Assembly (NCBI GenBank): GCA_017560705.1
Contig: JAFZEK010000123.1
Coordinates: forward strand, 1 to 5,501
Origin: Bacteroidales bacterium
GTDB taxonomy: Bacteria > Bacteroidota > Bacteroidia > Bacteroidales > P3
Length of the DNA stretch: 5,501 nucleotides
Direction: 5' to 3'
Part shown: positions 1-5,501 of the stretch, in pieces
How the letters are laid out: every line of letters begins with the position of its first letter
Position numbering within the stretch: the stretch's first letter is position 1
Notes under the pieces: model-generated
The model's database searches: none
Told to the model about the DNA's origin: nothing
What the model saw: only the letters and a program-made list of their open reading frames with translations
Made by a program: the position numbers and the translations under genes

Positions 1-1388
1 ACTCCTCTTGGTGCTGGTGGAATTCCGTCTAAATGGAAACGACCGATGGTTTTGTTTTGGTTTGCCATTGGGCGTTCGCCTTGCAATACGTGAATTTCTA
101 CGCTAGGTTGGTTATCAGCAGCAGTGCTGAATACTTGCGATTTCTTGGTAGGGATAGTAGTGTTGCTTTCGATAAGTTTTGTCATCACACCACCTAGTGT
201 TTCGATACCAAGTGATAGAGGAGTAACGTCTAGTAATAATACGTCTTTTACTTCACCGGTAAGTACACCACCTTGGATAGAGGCACCTACAGCCACTACT
301 TCGTCAGGGTTAACACCTTTTGAAGGAGCTTTTCCGAAGAAGTTTTCTACTATTTTTTGGATAGCTGGTATACGAGTGCTACCACCTACAAGGATAACTT
401 CATCTATTTGCGAGTTGCTCAAACCTGCATCTTGCATAGCTTTGCGGCATGGTTCAAGAGTTGCTTGGATTAGGTCGTCGCACAATTGTTCAAATTTAGC
501 ACGAGTTAGGGTTTTTACCAAGTGTTGAGGTATGCCGTCGATAGGCATAATGTATGGTAAGTTGATTTCTGTTTGTTGACTGCTAGAAAGTTCTATTTTG
601 GCTTTTTCGGCAGCTTCTTTCAAGCGTTGAAGAGCCATAGGATCTTTGCGAAGGTCTACCTTCTTTTCTGCTAAGAACTCATCGGCAAGCCAGTTGATGA
701 TTTTTTGGTCAAAGTCGTCGCCACCAAGGTGAGTGTTACCGTTGGTGGATTTTACTTCAAACACACCGTCGCCAAGTTCAAGGATAGAGATATCGAAAGT
801 ACCACCACCAAGGTCAAATACTGCAACATTCATATCTTTGTTCTTTTTGTCCAAACCGTAAGCAAGAGCAGCAGCAGTAGGTTCGTTTATGATACGACGT
901 ACTTTAAGACCTGCTATTTCACCAGCTTCTTTAGTAGCTTGGCGTTGAGCATCGTTGAAGTAAGCTGGTACTGTGATTACAGCTTCGTTCACTTCTTGTC
1001 CCAAAAAATCTTCGGCTGTTTTTTTCATTTTTTGCAATACCACTGCGGATATTTCTTGAGGAGTATACAAGCGACCTTGTATATCTACGCGTGGAGTATT
1101 ATTGTCGCCTCTTACCACTTTATAAGGAACTGTTCCTACTTCGTTTGCTATTTGGTCGTAGCTTTCGCCCATGAAACGTTTTATGGAATATATAGTGTTA
1201 TGAGGGTTGGTAATAGCTTGACGTTTTGCAGGGTCACCAACTTTGCGTTCGCCATTATCCAAAAATCCTACTATCGAAGGGGTTGTTCTGTGTCCTTCAC
1301 TATTTGCAATAACTACTGGTTCATTACCTTCCATTACTGCTACACAACTATTAGTTGTTCCTAAGTCTATTCCGATTATTTTTCCCAT
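1..1388 (-). CDS. dnaK: Molecular chaperone DnaK (Hsp70), C-terminus beyond the window
   Basis: This is the cytosolic ATP-dependent Hsp70 chaperone that binds exposed hydrophobic peptides and cycles with DnaJ and GrpE. The reverse strand opens with [15 protein letters not shown], the phosphate-1 loop of the Hsp70 ATPase. It continues through TTPSIV (35-40), Lys70 in [35 protein letters not shown], the phosphate-2 loop DLGGGTFD (192-199, with the catalytic-type Thr at 197) and the adenosine motif VGGSTRIP. It then enters the substrate-binding domain with [29 protein letters not shown] and IPPAPRG. The window holds 462 complete codons against about 635-640 for the family, so the end of the beta-sandwich and the helical lid (roughly 175 residues) lie off the left edge. 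The reading frame is intact, so this is an edge truncation and not a pseudogene. The start at 1386-1388 matches the universal DnaK N-terminus. No grpE or dnaJ is visible; the upstream neighbour, tpiA, is divergent and unrelated in function. Confidence 0.98.
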   Translation of the reverse strand, partial: MGKIIGIDLGTTNSCVAVMEGNEPVVIANSEGHRTTPSIVGFLDNGERKVGDPAKRQAITNPHNTIYSIKRFMGESYDQIANEVGTVPYKVVRGDNNTPRVDIQGRLYTPQEISAVVLQKMKKTAEDFLGQEVNEAVITVPAYFNDAQRQATKEAGEIAGLKVRRIINEPTAAALAYGLDKKNKDMNVAVFDLGGGTFDISILELGDGVFEVKSTNGNTHLGGDDFDQKIINWLADEFLAEKKVDLRKDPMALQRLKEAAEKAKIELSSSQQTEINLPYIMPIDGIPQHLVKTLTRAKFEQLCDDLIQATLEPCRKAMQDAGLSNSQIDEVILVGGSTRIPAIQKIVENFFGKAPSKGVNPDEVVAVGASIQGGVLTGEVKDVLLLDVTPLSLGIETLGGVMTKLIESNTTIPTKKSQVFSTAADNQPSVEIHVLQGERPMANQNKTIGRFHLDGIPPAPRG

Positions 1389-1490
1389 TTTATTCTATAT
1401 TTATTTTGTTTCTATCCTATAATATTATTTATTGTATGTATTTCTGTTTTCAATGTGTTTTTATGTCAATGTATTCTTCAATTTTTGTGC

Positions 1491-1522
1491 CAAACGGAAA
1501 AAAAGTTTCTTTTGTACACAAA
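1491..1522 (-). promoter_or_regulatory. Candidate dnaK promoter (Bacteroidetes type)
   Basis: Read on the reverse strand, TTTG (1519-1522) is followed after 20 bp by TCCGTTTG (1491-1498). This fits the Bacteroidetes primary-sigma pattern of TTTG, about 19-20 bp, then TAnnTTTG, with one mismatch (C for A at the second position). It would place transcription start near 1484 and give dnaK a leader of roughly 95 nt. I found no perfect TAnnTTTG on this strand of the gap. A TGTCA repeat (1524-1528) abuts the upstream element, a position where a regulator could act. The assignment is inferred from the motif and its position. Confidence 0.42.
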
Positions 1523-1566
1523 TTGTCATATAGTTTTTGTTTTTGTCATGTTGTGTTAGATATTTT

Positions 1567-1583
1567 ACTGTCATTTTGTCAGT
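1567..1583. promoter_or_regulatory. Operator-like near-palindrome (ACTGnCAnnnTGnCAGT)
   Basis: The 17-bp site ACTGTCATTTTGTCAGT is symmetric about its central T: six of its eight base pairs match (ACTG with CAGT, and CA with TG). It can also be read as two direct TGTCA copies 8 bp apart. It lies upstream of both divergent promoters, about 45 bp beyond the dnaK -33 element and about 35 bp before the tpiA one. That is a reasonable location for a regulator of either gene. It is not the CIRCE element of HrcA (TTAGCACTC-N9-GAGTGCTAA). The regulator is unknown, and chance is possible in such AT-rich DNA. Confidence 0.3.
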
Positions 1584-1619
1584 GCTTTTTGTATGGGTGT
1601 ATATTTATTTGAAAATTGG

Positions 1620-1649
1620 TTGTTATATGAAATATATTGTGTATCTTTG
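1620..1649 (+). promoter_or_regulatory. tpiA promoter (Bacteroidetes TTG-N19-TAnnTTTG)
   Basis: TTG at 1620-1622 and TATCTTTG at 1642-1649 are separated by exactly 19 bp. This matches the -33/-7 architecture of the Bacteroidetes primary sigma factor, and the -7 element is a perfect TAnnTTTG followed by C, as in the two other promoters called in this window. Transcription would begin near 1655, leaving a leader of about 140 nt before the tpiA start codon. Confidence 0.65.
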
Positions 1650-1798
1650 CAAACGCAATGAATAACAATGATAGAGGCAAAAAGGTTTTATATATTGCCG
1701 TATAATATGTAGTTACAATTTATATCGTATTTATTTTTGTTGCAAAAAGGAAGACACTATATAATTCAAAAATATAAATAACGTAAATAAAAGGGATA

Positions 1799-2560
1799 AT
1801 GAGAAAAAATATAGTAGCAGGTAATTGGAAGATGAATAAACGCTTCGATGAAGCTCTTGAACTAGTGAACGATTTGATGGAACGTTTGGAAAAAGAGAAT
1901 GAATTGAATGCGATGGTGGTTTTGTGTCCACCATACCCATATTTGGAAATGTGCTCGGATATGTCTCAAGAATCTTACTTTGCAGTGGGAGCTCAAGATG
2001 TAAGCGAACAAGAATCGGGTGCTTATACAGGTGAGGTTTCGGCCTCGATGTTAGAATCATTAGGGTTGGACTACTGTATAGTTGGTCATTCAGAACGTCG
2101 TGCCTATCATCACGAAACAAATGCAGTGGTAGAAAAGAAAGTAAAACAATTATTAGCCAATAATATATGCCCAATAGTGTGCTGTGGTGAATTGTTGCCA
2201 GAAAGAGAAGCTGAAAAGCAATTCGATGTGGTGAAAGAGCAGATAACTGAATCATTATTTTCACTTAGTGCAGAAGAATTTGGCAATATCGTTATAGCTT
2301 ACGAACCAGTGTGGGCTATAGGTACAGGCAAAACGGCTACACCTCAGCAAGCACAAGAAATGCATGCATTTATTCGTTCGCTAATAGCTGAAAAGTATGG
2401 TAATGAAGTGGCTGAAAATACATCTATATTGTATGGAGGAAGTTGCAATGCAAAAAATGCCGAAGAATTATTTGCTAATAAAGATGTAGATGGCGGTTTG
2501 ATAGGAGGAGCATCTTTAAAGGCAGAAGATTTTATGAAAATAGTAACATCGTTCAAATAA
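1799..2560 (+). CDS. tpiA: Triosephosphate isomerase
   Basis: This cytosolic TIM-barrel enzyme interconverts dihydroxyacetone phosphate and glyceraldehyde 3-phosphate in glycolysis and gluconeogenesis. At 253 residues it has the normal family length. All catalytic landmarks are visible: GNWKMN near the N-terminus with Lys11, the electrophilic His97 in IVGHSERR, and the base Glu169 in AYEPVWAIGTG, which leads into the flexible loop-6 lid (WAIGTGKTA). The phosphate-gripping segments YGGSCNAKN (212-220) and GGLIGGASL (232-240) follow; SCN in place of the more common SV is, as I recall, usual in Bacteroidetes. The ATG at 1799 gives the standard MRKNIVAGNWK start. It is preceded by an A-rich stretch and AAGGGA only 2 nt away, too close for a classical Shine-Dalgarno. 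No strong terminator follows, so some read-through into the next gene (93 bp away) is possible. Confidence 0.98.
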   Translation: MRKNIVAGNWKMNKRFDEALELVNDLMERLEKENELNAMVVLCPPYPYLEMCSDMSQESYFAVGAQDVSEQESGAYTGEVSASMLESLGLDYCIVGHSERRAYHHETNAVVEKKVKQLLANNICPIVCCGELLPEREAEKQFDVVKEQITESLFSLSAEEFGNIVIAYEPVWAIGTGKTATPQQAQEMHAFIRSLIAEKYGNEVAENTSILYGGSCNAKNAEELFANKDVDGGLIGGASLKAEDFMKIVTSFK

Positions 2561-2586
2561 AAATGTGGTGCAAAAAGATGCGAATG

Positions 2587-2617
2587 TGTGTAAATTGATA
2601 ATTAATTCGTATCTTTG
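2587..2617 (+). promoter_or_regulatory. Promoter of the deoxyhypusine-synthase-like gene
   Basis: TATCTTTG (2610-2617) is a perfect Bacteroidetes -7 element, identical to the one before tpiA. A weak TGTG stands 19 bp upstream (2587-2590) in the -33 position. Start of transcription near 2623 gives a leader of about 30 nt to the ATG at 2654. This also decides the start codon: the in-frame TTG at 2615-2617 is the last three bases of this element and would lie upstream of the transcript. Confidence 0.55.
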
Positions 2618-2653
2618 CAAAATATAAAAACAATCAGAAATAATATCAATTCA

Positions 2654-3679
2654 ATGGAAAAGAAAGATTTACTAAAAGAAGAGATTCAGCATTTCGACAT
2701 AAAGAGTGTTGATACAACCGAAATTATCAATTCGATGAGAGGCATGTCCTTTACTTCTAGAGACACTGCTACAGCTGCAGATATTTACGATCGAATGATA
2801 AACGATAAGGATTGTTCCATTATTTTGACATTGGCAGGAAGTACATCGGCTGCAGGTTGTATGCAAGTGTATGTGGACATGGTAAAGAATAACATGGTGG
2901 ATTGTATTGTGGCTACAGGTGCATCTATCGTGGATATGGATTTCTTTGAAGCATTGGGTTTCAAACATTACAAAGGAACTCCTTTTATAGATGATAAATT
3001 TTTGAGAGCTAACTATGTGGATAGAATATATGATACATTCATCGACGAAGAAGAGTTACAAGAATGTGATAGATCTATAAAAGAAATAGCTAATGGATTA
3101 GAAAAACGCCCATATTCGTCTCGCGAATTTATTTATGAAATGGGTAAATGGTTAGCAGCTGGTAATGCAAAGAAAAAAGATTCTTTGGTACAAGTATGTT
3201 ATGAACACAATGTTCCAATTTTCTGTCCAGCTTTTACCGATTCTAGTGCTGGTTTTGGTTTGGTAATGCATCAAGTTGAAAATCCTGAAAGCCACATGTC
3301 TATAGACTCTATTCGCGATTTTTATGAACTTACACAAATAAAAATTGCTGCTCCTGCTACAGGCTTGTTTATGGTAGGTGGTGGTACTCCTAAGAATTTT
3401 GCTCAAGACACTGTAGTATGTGCAGAAGTTTTAGGTCATGAAGATGTAGAAATGCACAAATATGCTATTCAAATAACAGTGGCAGACGTAAGAGATGGTG
3501 CTTGCTCAAGCTCAACATTGAAAGAAGCTTCTTCTTGGGGTAAAGTGGATACCGTTTTCGAACAAATGGTTTATGCCGAAGCTACAACAGTTGTTCCTTT
3601 GATTGCTAGCTATATATATCATAAGAATGATTGGAAAAACCGTAGAAAATTTGAATGGACAAAATTATTTGTCAAATAA
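2654..3679 (+). CDS. Deoxyhypusine synthase-like protein (bacterial clade)
   Basis: This 341-residue protein belongs to the NAD-dependent deoxyhypusine synthase (DHS) family. Eukaryotic members transfer the aminobutyl group of spermidine to a lysine of eIF5A. Visible family features are the NAD-fold segment CSIILTLAGSTSAAG (54-68), NNMVDCIVATGASIVD (79-94), PIFCPAFTDSSAGFG (188-202), GLFMVGGGTPKNF (237-249) and the active-site block KEASSWGKV. That block holds Glu291, Trp295 and the imine-forming Lys297, matching VSWGK of human DHS. Several pocket positions differ from eukaryotic DHS (see finding), as I expect for the bacterial branch. Some bacterial homologues are reported to make homospermidine-type polyamines or related compounds, so the real product is uncertain. 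I chose the ATG at 2654 because the longer TTG start overlaps the promoter. There is no clear Shine-Dalgarno; the region before the start is A-rich. No other polyamine gene is adjacent, and a terminator follows 37 bp after the stop. Confidence 0.93.
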   Translation: MEKKDLLKEEIQHFDIKSVDTTEIINSMRGMSFTSRDTATAADIYDRMINDKDCSIILTLAGSTSAAGCMQVYVDMVKNNMVDCIVATGASIVDMDFFEALGFKHYKGTPFIDDKFLRANYVDRIYDTFIDEEELQECDRSIKEIANGLEKRPYSSREFIYEMGKWLAAGNAKKKDSLVQVCYEHNVPIFCPAFTDSSAGFGLVMHQVENPESHMSIDSIRDFYELTQIKIAAPATGLFMVGGGTPKNFAQDTVVCAEVLGHEDVEMHKYAIQITVADVRDGACSSSTLKEASSWGKVDTVFEQMVYAEATTVVPLIASYIYHKNDWKNRRKFEWTKLFVK

Positions 3680-3716
3680 AAAAACTACGAATTAAATGAA
3701 TTAGCATAAATAAAAT

Positions 3717-3774
3717 GATAGCGATTTACCTACTAGTATTATATTTAATAGTAGGTAATTGCTATTGTTTTTTT
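3717..3774 (+). terminator. Rho-independent terminator after the DHS-like gene
   Basis: The arm at 3718-3735 pairs with 3749-3765 with a single-nucleotide bulge and one G-T wobble. The outer part pairs ATAGC with GCTAT and the inner eight bases pair ACCTACTA with TAGTAGGT, around a loop of about 13 nt. Seven Ts follow at 3768-3774. It begins 37 bp after the stop codon at 3679 and separates this transcription unit from the downstream desulfidase-like gene. Confidence 0.85.
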
Positions 3775-3843
3775 CGTTTGCAATTAAATTATTATTGCCA
3801 ACGAATATATATTTAAAGTATACAGAATTAGACAATTGTAGTG

Positions 3844-5115
3844 ATGATGACTATCGAAGAAATACGAGATATAAAATCGTTAATAAACAGAGAAGTAGTA
3901 TTGGCAATGGGATGTACAGAACCCGTTGCAGTGGCATTGGCAGCTGCAAAATCTAGAGAGATTTTGGGTACTATGCCCGATCGAATAGAGGTAAATCTGA
4001 GTAAAAATATATTCAAAAATGCCATGGGTGTAGGTATTCCAGGCACAGGAATGATTGGTTTGCCAATAGCTATATCAATGGGTATTACTTCAGGGGATTC
4101 ATCACGTGGATTGGAAGTTTTGGATATGCCTACCGAAGGGGTAGAAAATGCAAAAAAATGGTTGGAAGTCAATAAAGAAAAACTTTCAATACAAATAAAG
4201 CCTACTACTGAAAAGCTTTATGTGGAGTGTGTATGTTATGCTGGTAATCATAAGAGTGTAGCAGTAATAGCTCGTCAGCATACTAATTTTATTTTACAGA
4301 AAAAAGACAACGATGTATTGTTGGACAATCCGTTGAAAGAAGAAAATACTACTGTTCAAGAGCAAGTAAAGCTTTCAATGGAAAAAGTCTATGATTTTGC
4401 AGTAAATACACCTCTAAGTGAACTTATGTTCATAAAAGAAACAGTGAAATACAATACTGAAGCTGCAAAGGAAGGTGCAAAGGGTTATGGTCTTTGTACT
4501 GGAAAAATTTTATTAGAATTAGCAGGTGGCGATGTAGTACATACAACTATAGCACGTACAGTGGCTGCTTCAGATGCACGCATGGATGGCTGCACAAAAC
4601 CTGTTTACAGTAATTCAGGTAGTGGAAATCAAGGCATAACATGTACGTTGCCAATATATGAATATGGTGTACAAAAAAATATGCCAGAGGAGAATATTGT
4701 AAGAGCGTTGATAATAAGCCACCTTACTTCCATATATGTGAAGCAAGGTATAGGTAGATTGTCAGCATTATGTGGTATAGTGAATGCTTCTATAGGAGTA
4801 GCAGCAGGGCTCACCTATTTGCAAGGTGGCACATTAGACCAAATGTCGTATGCAATAAAAAACCTTATCAATACTATAGCAGGTATGGTATGCGACGGAG
4901 CAAAACCAAGTTGTGCGTTAAAGATTACAACAGGACTTTATTCGGCATTTGTTTCGAGTGAATTAGCATTGAATAATCGAGTTGTGGATCCAACAGACGG
5001 TATATCCGAACCTAATGTGGATTTTTCTATTGCTAATTTAGGTAAGTTGGGTCATGATGGTATGAATGATGCCGATGATATGATATTGGATATAATGACA
5101 AATAAGAGATTATAA
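3844..5115 (+). CDS. [4Fe-4S] L-cysteine desulfidase / L-serine dehydratase alpha-like (UPF0597, CyuA/YhaM type)
   Basis: The product (423 residues from this start) belongs to the UPF0597 / serine-dehydratase-alpha family, which includes E. coli CyuA (YhaM) and the archaeal L-cysteine desulfidase. These cytosolic, oxygen-sensitive enzymes break L-cysteine into pyruvate, ammonia and sulfide. The signature MGCTEPVAVALAAAK (22-36) carries Cys24, equivalent to the proposed catalytic Cys25 of the Methanocaldococcus enzyme. Three cysteines, Cys310 (SALCG), Cys350 (MVCDG) and Cys357 (PSCALK), are spaced 40 and 7 residues apart, the same spacing I recall for the archaeal cluster ligands (282, 322, 329). 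Other family blocks are GVGIPGTGMIGLP (62-74) and SNSGSGNQGI (256-265). GTG 3841, ATG 3844 and ATG 3847 are tandem possible starts with no ribosome site to decide; the difference is one or two residues. Serine or another amino acid could be the true substrate. I could not identify a convincing promoter in the gap before it. Confidence 0.9.
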   Translation: MMTIEEIRDIKSLINREVVLAMGCTEPVAVALAAAKSREILGTMPDRIEVNLSKNIFKNAMGVGIPGTGMIGLPIAISMGITSGDSSRGLEVLDMPTEGVENAKKWLEVNKEKLSIQIKPTTEKLYVECVCYAGNHKSVAVIARQHTNFILQKKDNDVLLDNPLKEENTTVQEQVKLSMEKVYDFAVNTPLSELMFIKETVKYNTEAAKEGAKGYGLCTGKILLELAGGDVVHTTIARTVAASDARMDGCTKPVYSNSGSGNQGITCTLPIYEYGVQKNMPEENIVRALIISHLTSIYVKQGIGRLSALCGIVNASIGVAAGLTYLQGGTLDQMSYAIKNLINTIAGMVCDGAKPSCALKITTGLYSAFVSSELALNNRVVDPTDGISEPNVDFSIANLGKLGHDGMNDADDMILDIMTNKRL

Positions 5116-5192
5116 TAAATATATCGGATAAAAAGAATTGGTGTAGGTGAGATAGTATAAGGACTAGGTATTATTTTTTAGGTTATATGTTG

Positions 5193-5216
5193 AATAGCCA
5201 AATGATATTGGCTGTT
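5193..5216 (+). terminator. Weak hairpin downstream of the desulfidase-like gene
   Basis: AGCCAA (5196-5201) pairs perfectly with TTGGCT (5208-5213) around a 6-nt loop, and the stem can be extended to nine pairs (5193-5201 with 5208-5216) with one G-T wobble. It lies about 80 bp after the stop at 5115, so it may end that transcript. No T-run follows directly; the nearest is the run of Ts at 5241-5249, about 25 bp further on. It is therefore not a canonical intrinsic terminator and could be an RNA processing or regulatory stem. Confidence 0.35.
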
Positions 5217-5251
5217 GATAACTTTACGGGCCATAATCCATTTTTTTTTCT

Positions 5252-5259
5252 TACCTTTG
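5252..5259 (+). promoter_or_regulatory. Candidate -7 element of the PUR-family gene
   Basis: TACCTTTG followed by C fits the Bacteroidetes TAnnTTTG consensus. It stands 28 bp before the ATG at 5288, just after a run of Ts. No TTG sits at the expected 19-20 bp upstream, where the sequence is ACGGGCC, so only the -7 part is supported. Transcription start near 5265 would give a leader of about 20 nt. Confidence 0.5.
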
Positions 5260-5287
5260 CCAATCAAATTTGAATAAATGTAGAAAG

Positions 5288-5501
5288 ATGGAATCAAACA
5301 ACAGACGTAAGGAAGAGATATATACTCAAGTAGTTAAGGCAGGTAAACGAACATATTTTTTTGATGTTAAAGAGACAAAAAATGGCGAAAAATATGTAAC
5401 AATAACTGAGAGTAGGAAGATATTTCAGAATGAAGATGGGAGATTTGTGTTTGAAAAAAATAAAATATACCTATACAAAGAGGACTTTTTCAAATTTGTA
5501 G
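5288..5501 (+). CDS. PUR-family (DUF3276) nucleic-acid-binding protein, 3' end beyond the window
   Basis: An open frame starts at ATG 5288 and runs for 71 codons to the window edge, ending in an incomplete codon; the terminal TAG seen at 5499-5501 is out of frame. It matches the small DUF3276 / PUR-domain proteins common in Bacteroidetes, related to spirochaete BpuR and eukaryotic Pur-alpha, which bind single-stranded DNA or RNA. The N-terminus is polar and basic (MESNNRRKEE). It is followed by the domain core AGKRTYFFDVKETKNGEKY (18-36), VTITESRKIF (37-46), FVFEKNKIYLY (53-63) and KEDFFKFV (64-71). Family members are usually about 100-130 residues, so roughly the last third is missing here. 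The specific target in this organism cannot be told from sequence. A TAnnTTTG element lies just upstream, and the region before the ATG is A-rich without a clear Shine-Dalgarno. Confidence 0.85.
   Translation, partial: MESNNRRKEEIYTQVVKAGKRTYFFDVKETKNGEKYVTITESRKIFQNEDGRFVFEKNKIYLYKEDFFKFV

Larger units (their letters stand above)
1389..1798. other. Divergent dnaK/tpiA intergenic region (410 bp, no protein-size gene)
   Basis: This very AT-rich gap separates two genes that point away from each other. I see no convincing protein gene: the reading frames that cross it are low-complexity Phe/Leu/Ile-rich translations of T-rich DNA. It does hold a probable leftward promoter for dnaK, a cluster of five TGTCA pentamers (starting at 1464, 1524, 1544, 1569 and 1577), a near-palindrome at 1567-1583 and a good rightward promoter at 1620-1649. 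The predicted tpiA leader of about 140 nt contains a 15-codon frame (1658-1705), a small GGCAA/TTGCC hairpin (1676-1680 with 1695-1699) and two copies of GCAAAAAGG (1677-1685 and 1742-1750). A second TAnnTTTG match, TATTTTTG at 1732-1739, lacks a -33 partner at the right distance. Confidence 0.8.

Noticed and set aside
1510..1523. TTTGT-AC-ACAAA inverted repeat as an operator
   Set aside because: The arms are only 5 bp in very AT-rich DNA and the right arm overlaps the inferred dnaK -33 element, so chance is a sufficient explanation.
705..1612. Forward-strand open frames opposite dnaK and through the T-rich gap
   Set aside because: Their products are low-complexity Phe/Tyr/Cys/Ser-rich translations of the antisense of dnaK and of T-rich intergenic DNA. 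They have no recognisable domain, and dnaK fully explains the strand opposite up to 1388.
1731..2264. Reverse-strand 177-codon frame opposite tpiA
   Set aside because: It is antisense to a clear TpiA with all catalytic residues. The translation shows no family signature and ends in hydrophobic low-complexity sequence.
3768..3780. TTCGTTTG as a promoter for the desulfidase-like gene
   Set aside because: It lacks the TA of TAnnTTTG, has no TTG at 19-20 bp upstream, and overlaps the terminator T-run.
3779..3803. GCAAT/ATTGC inverted repeat upstream of the desulfidase-like gene
   Set aside because: It has only five pairs around a long AT-only loop, without a T-run or a matching promoter; no support for a riboswitch or operator.
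3759..3956. Forward frame of 65 codons before the desulfidase-like gene
   Set aside because: It starts within the terminator hairpin, next to its T-run, and overlaps the real gene in another frame with no recognisable protein features.

Overview
The window looks like chromosomal DNA from an AT-rich member of the Bacteroidota, probably Bacteroidales. Three points support this. Upstream regions carry the Bacteroidetes-type -7 element TAnnTTTG (at 1642, 2610 and 5252). The DnaK and TpiA sequences have Bacteroidetes character. The rightmost gene is a small PUR/DUF3276 protein typical of that phylum. Genus-level placement is not possible by eye.

Layout: a 3'-truncated dnaK (Hsp70 chaperone) runs leftward off the window edge from position 1388. 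A divergent intergenic region of about 410 bp follows, holding a likely leftward dnaK promoter, a TGTCA-rich stretch with a near-palindrome, and a clear rightward promoter. Rightward from there lie tpiA (triosephosphate isomerase, 1799-2560) and a bacterial deoxyhypusine-synthase-like gene (2654-3679) with its own promoter and a strong intrinsic terminator (3717-3774). Next are a [4Fe-4S] L-cysteine desulfidase / serine-dehydratase-alpha-like enzyme (3844-5115) and, after a further promoter, the first 71 codons of a PUR-family nucleic-acid-binding protein that runs off the right edge.

The genes do not look like one pathway operon. Most are preceded by their own promoter, and the terminator separates the third gene from the fourth. 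They cover protein folding, glycolysis, probable polyamine-type chemistry, sulfur amino-acid breakdown and nucleic-acid binding. I see no mobile element, CRISPR array, tRNA, rRNA or defence system, and no convincing undescribed multi-gene system. The most interesting item is the deoxyhypusine-synthase homologue. Bacteria generally lack the eIF5A substrate, and its active-site lysine context is kept while several substrate-pocket positions differ from the eukaryotic enzyme. The TGTCA cluster and near-palindrome between dnaK and tpiA are a second, weaker lead.
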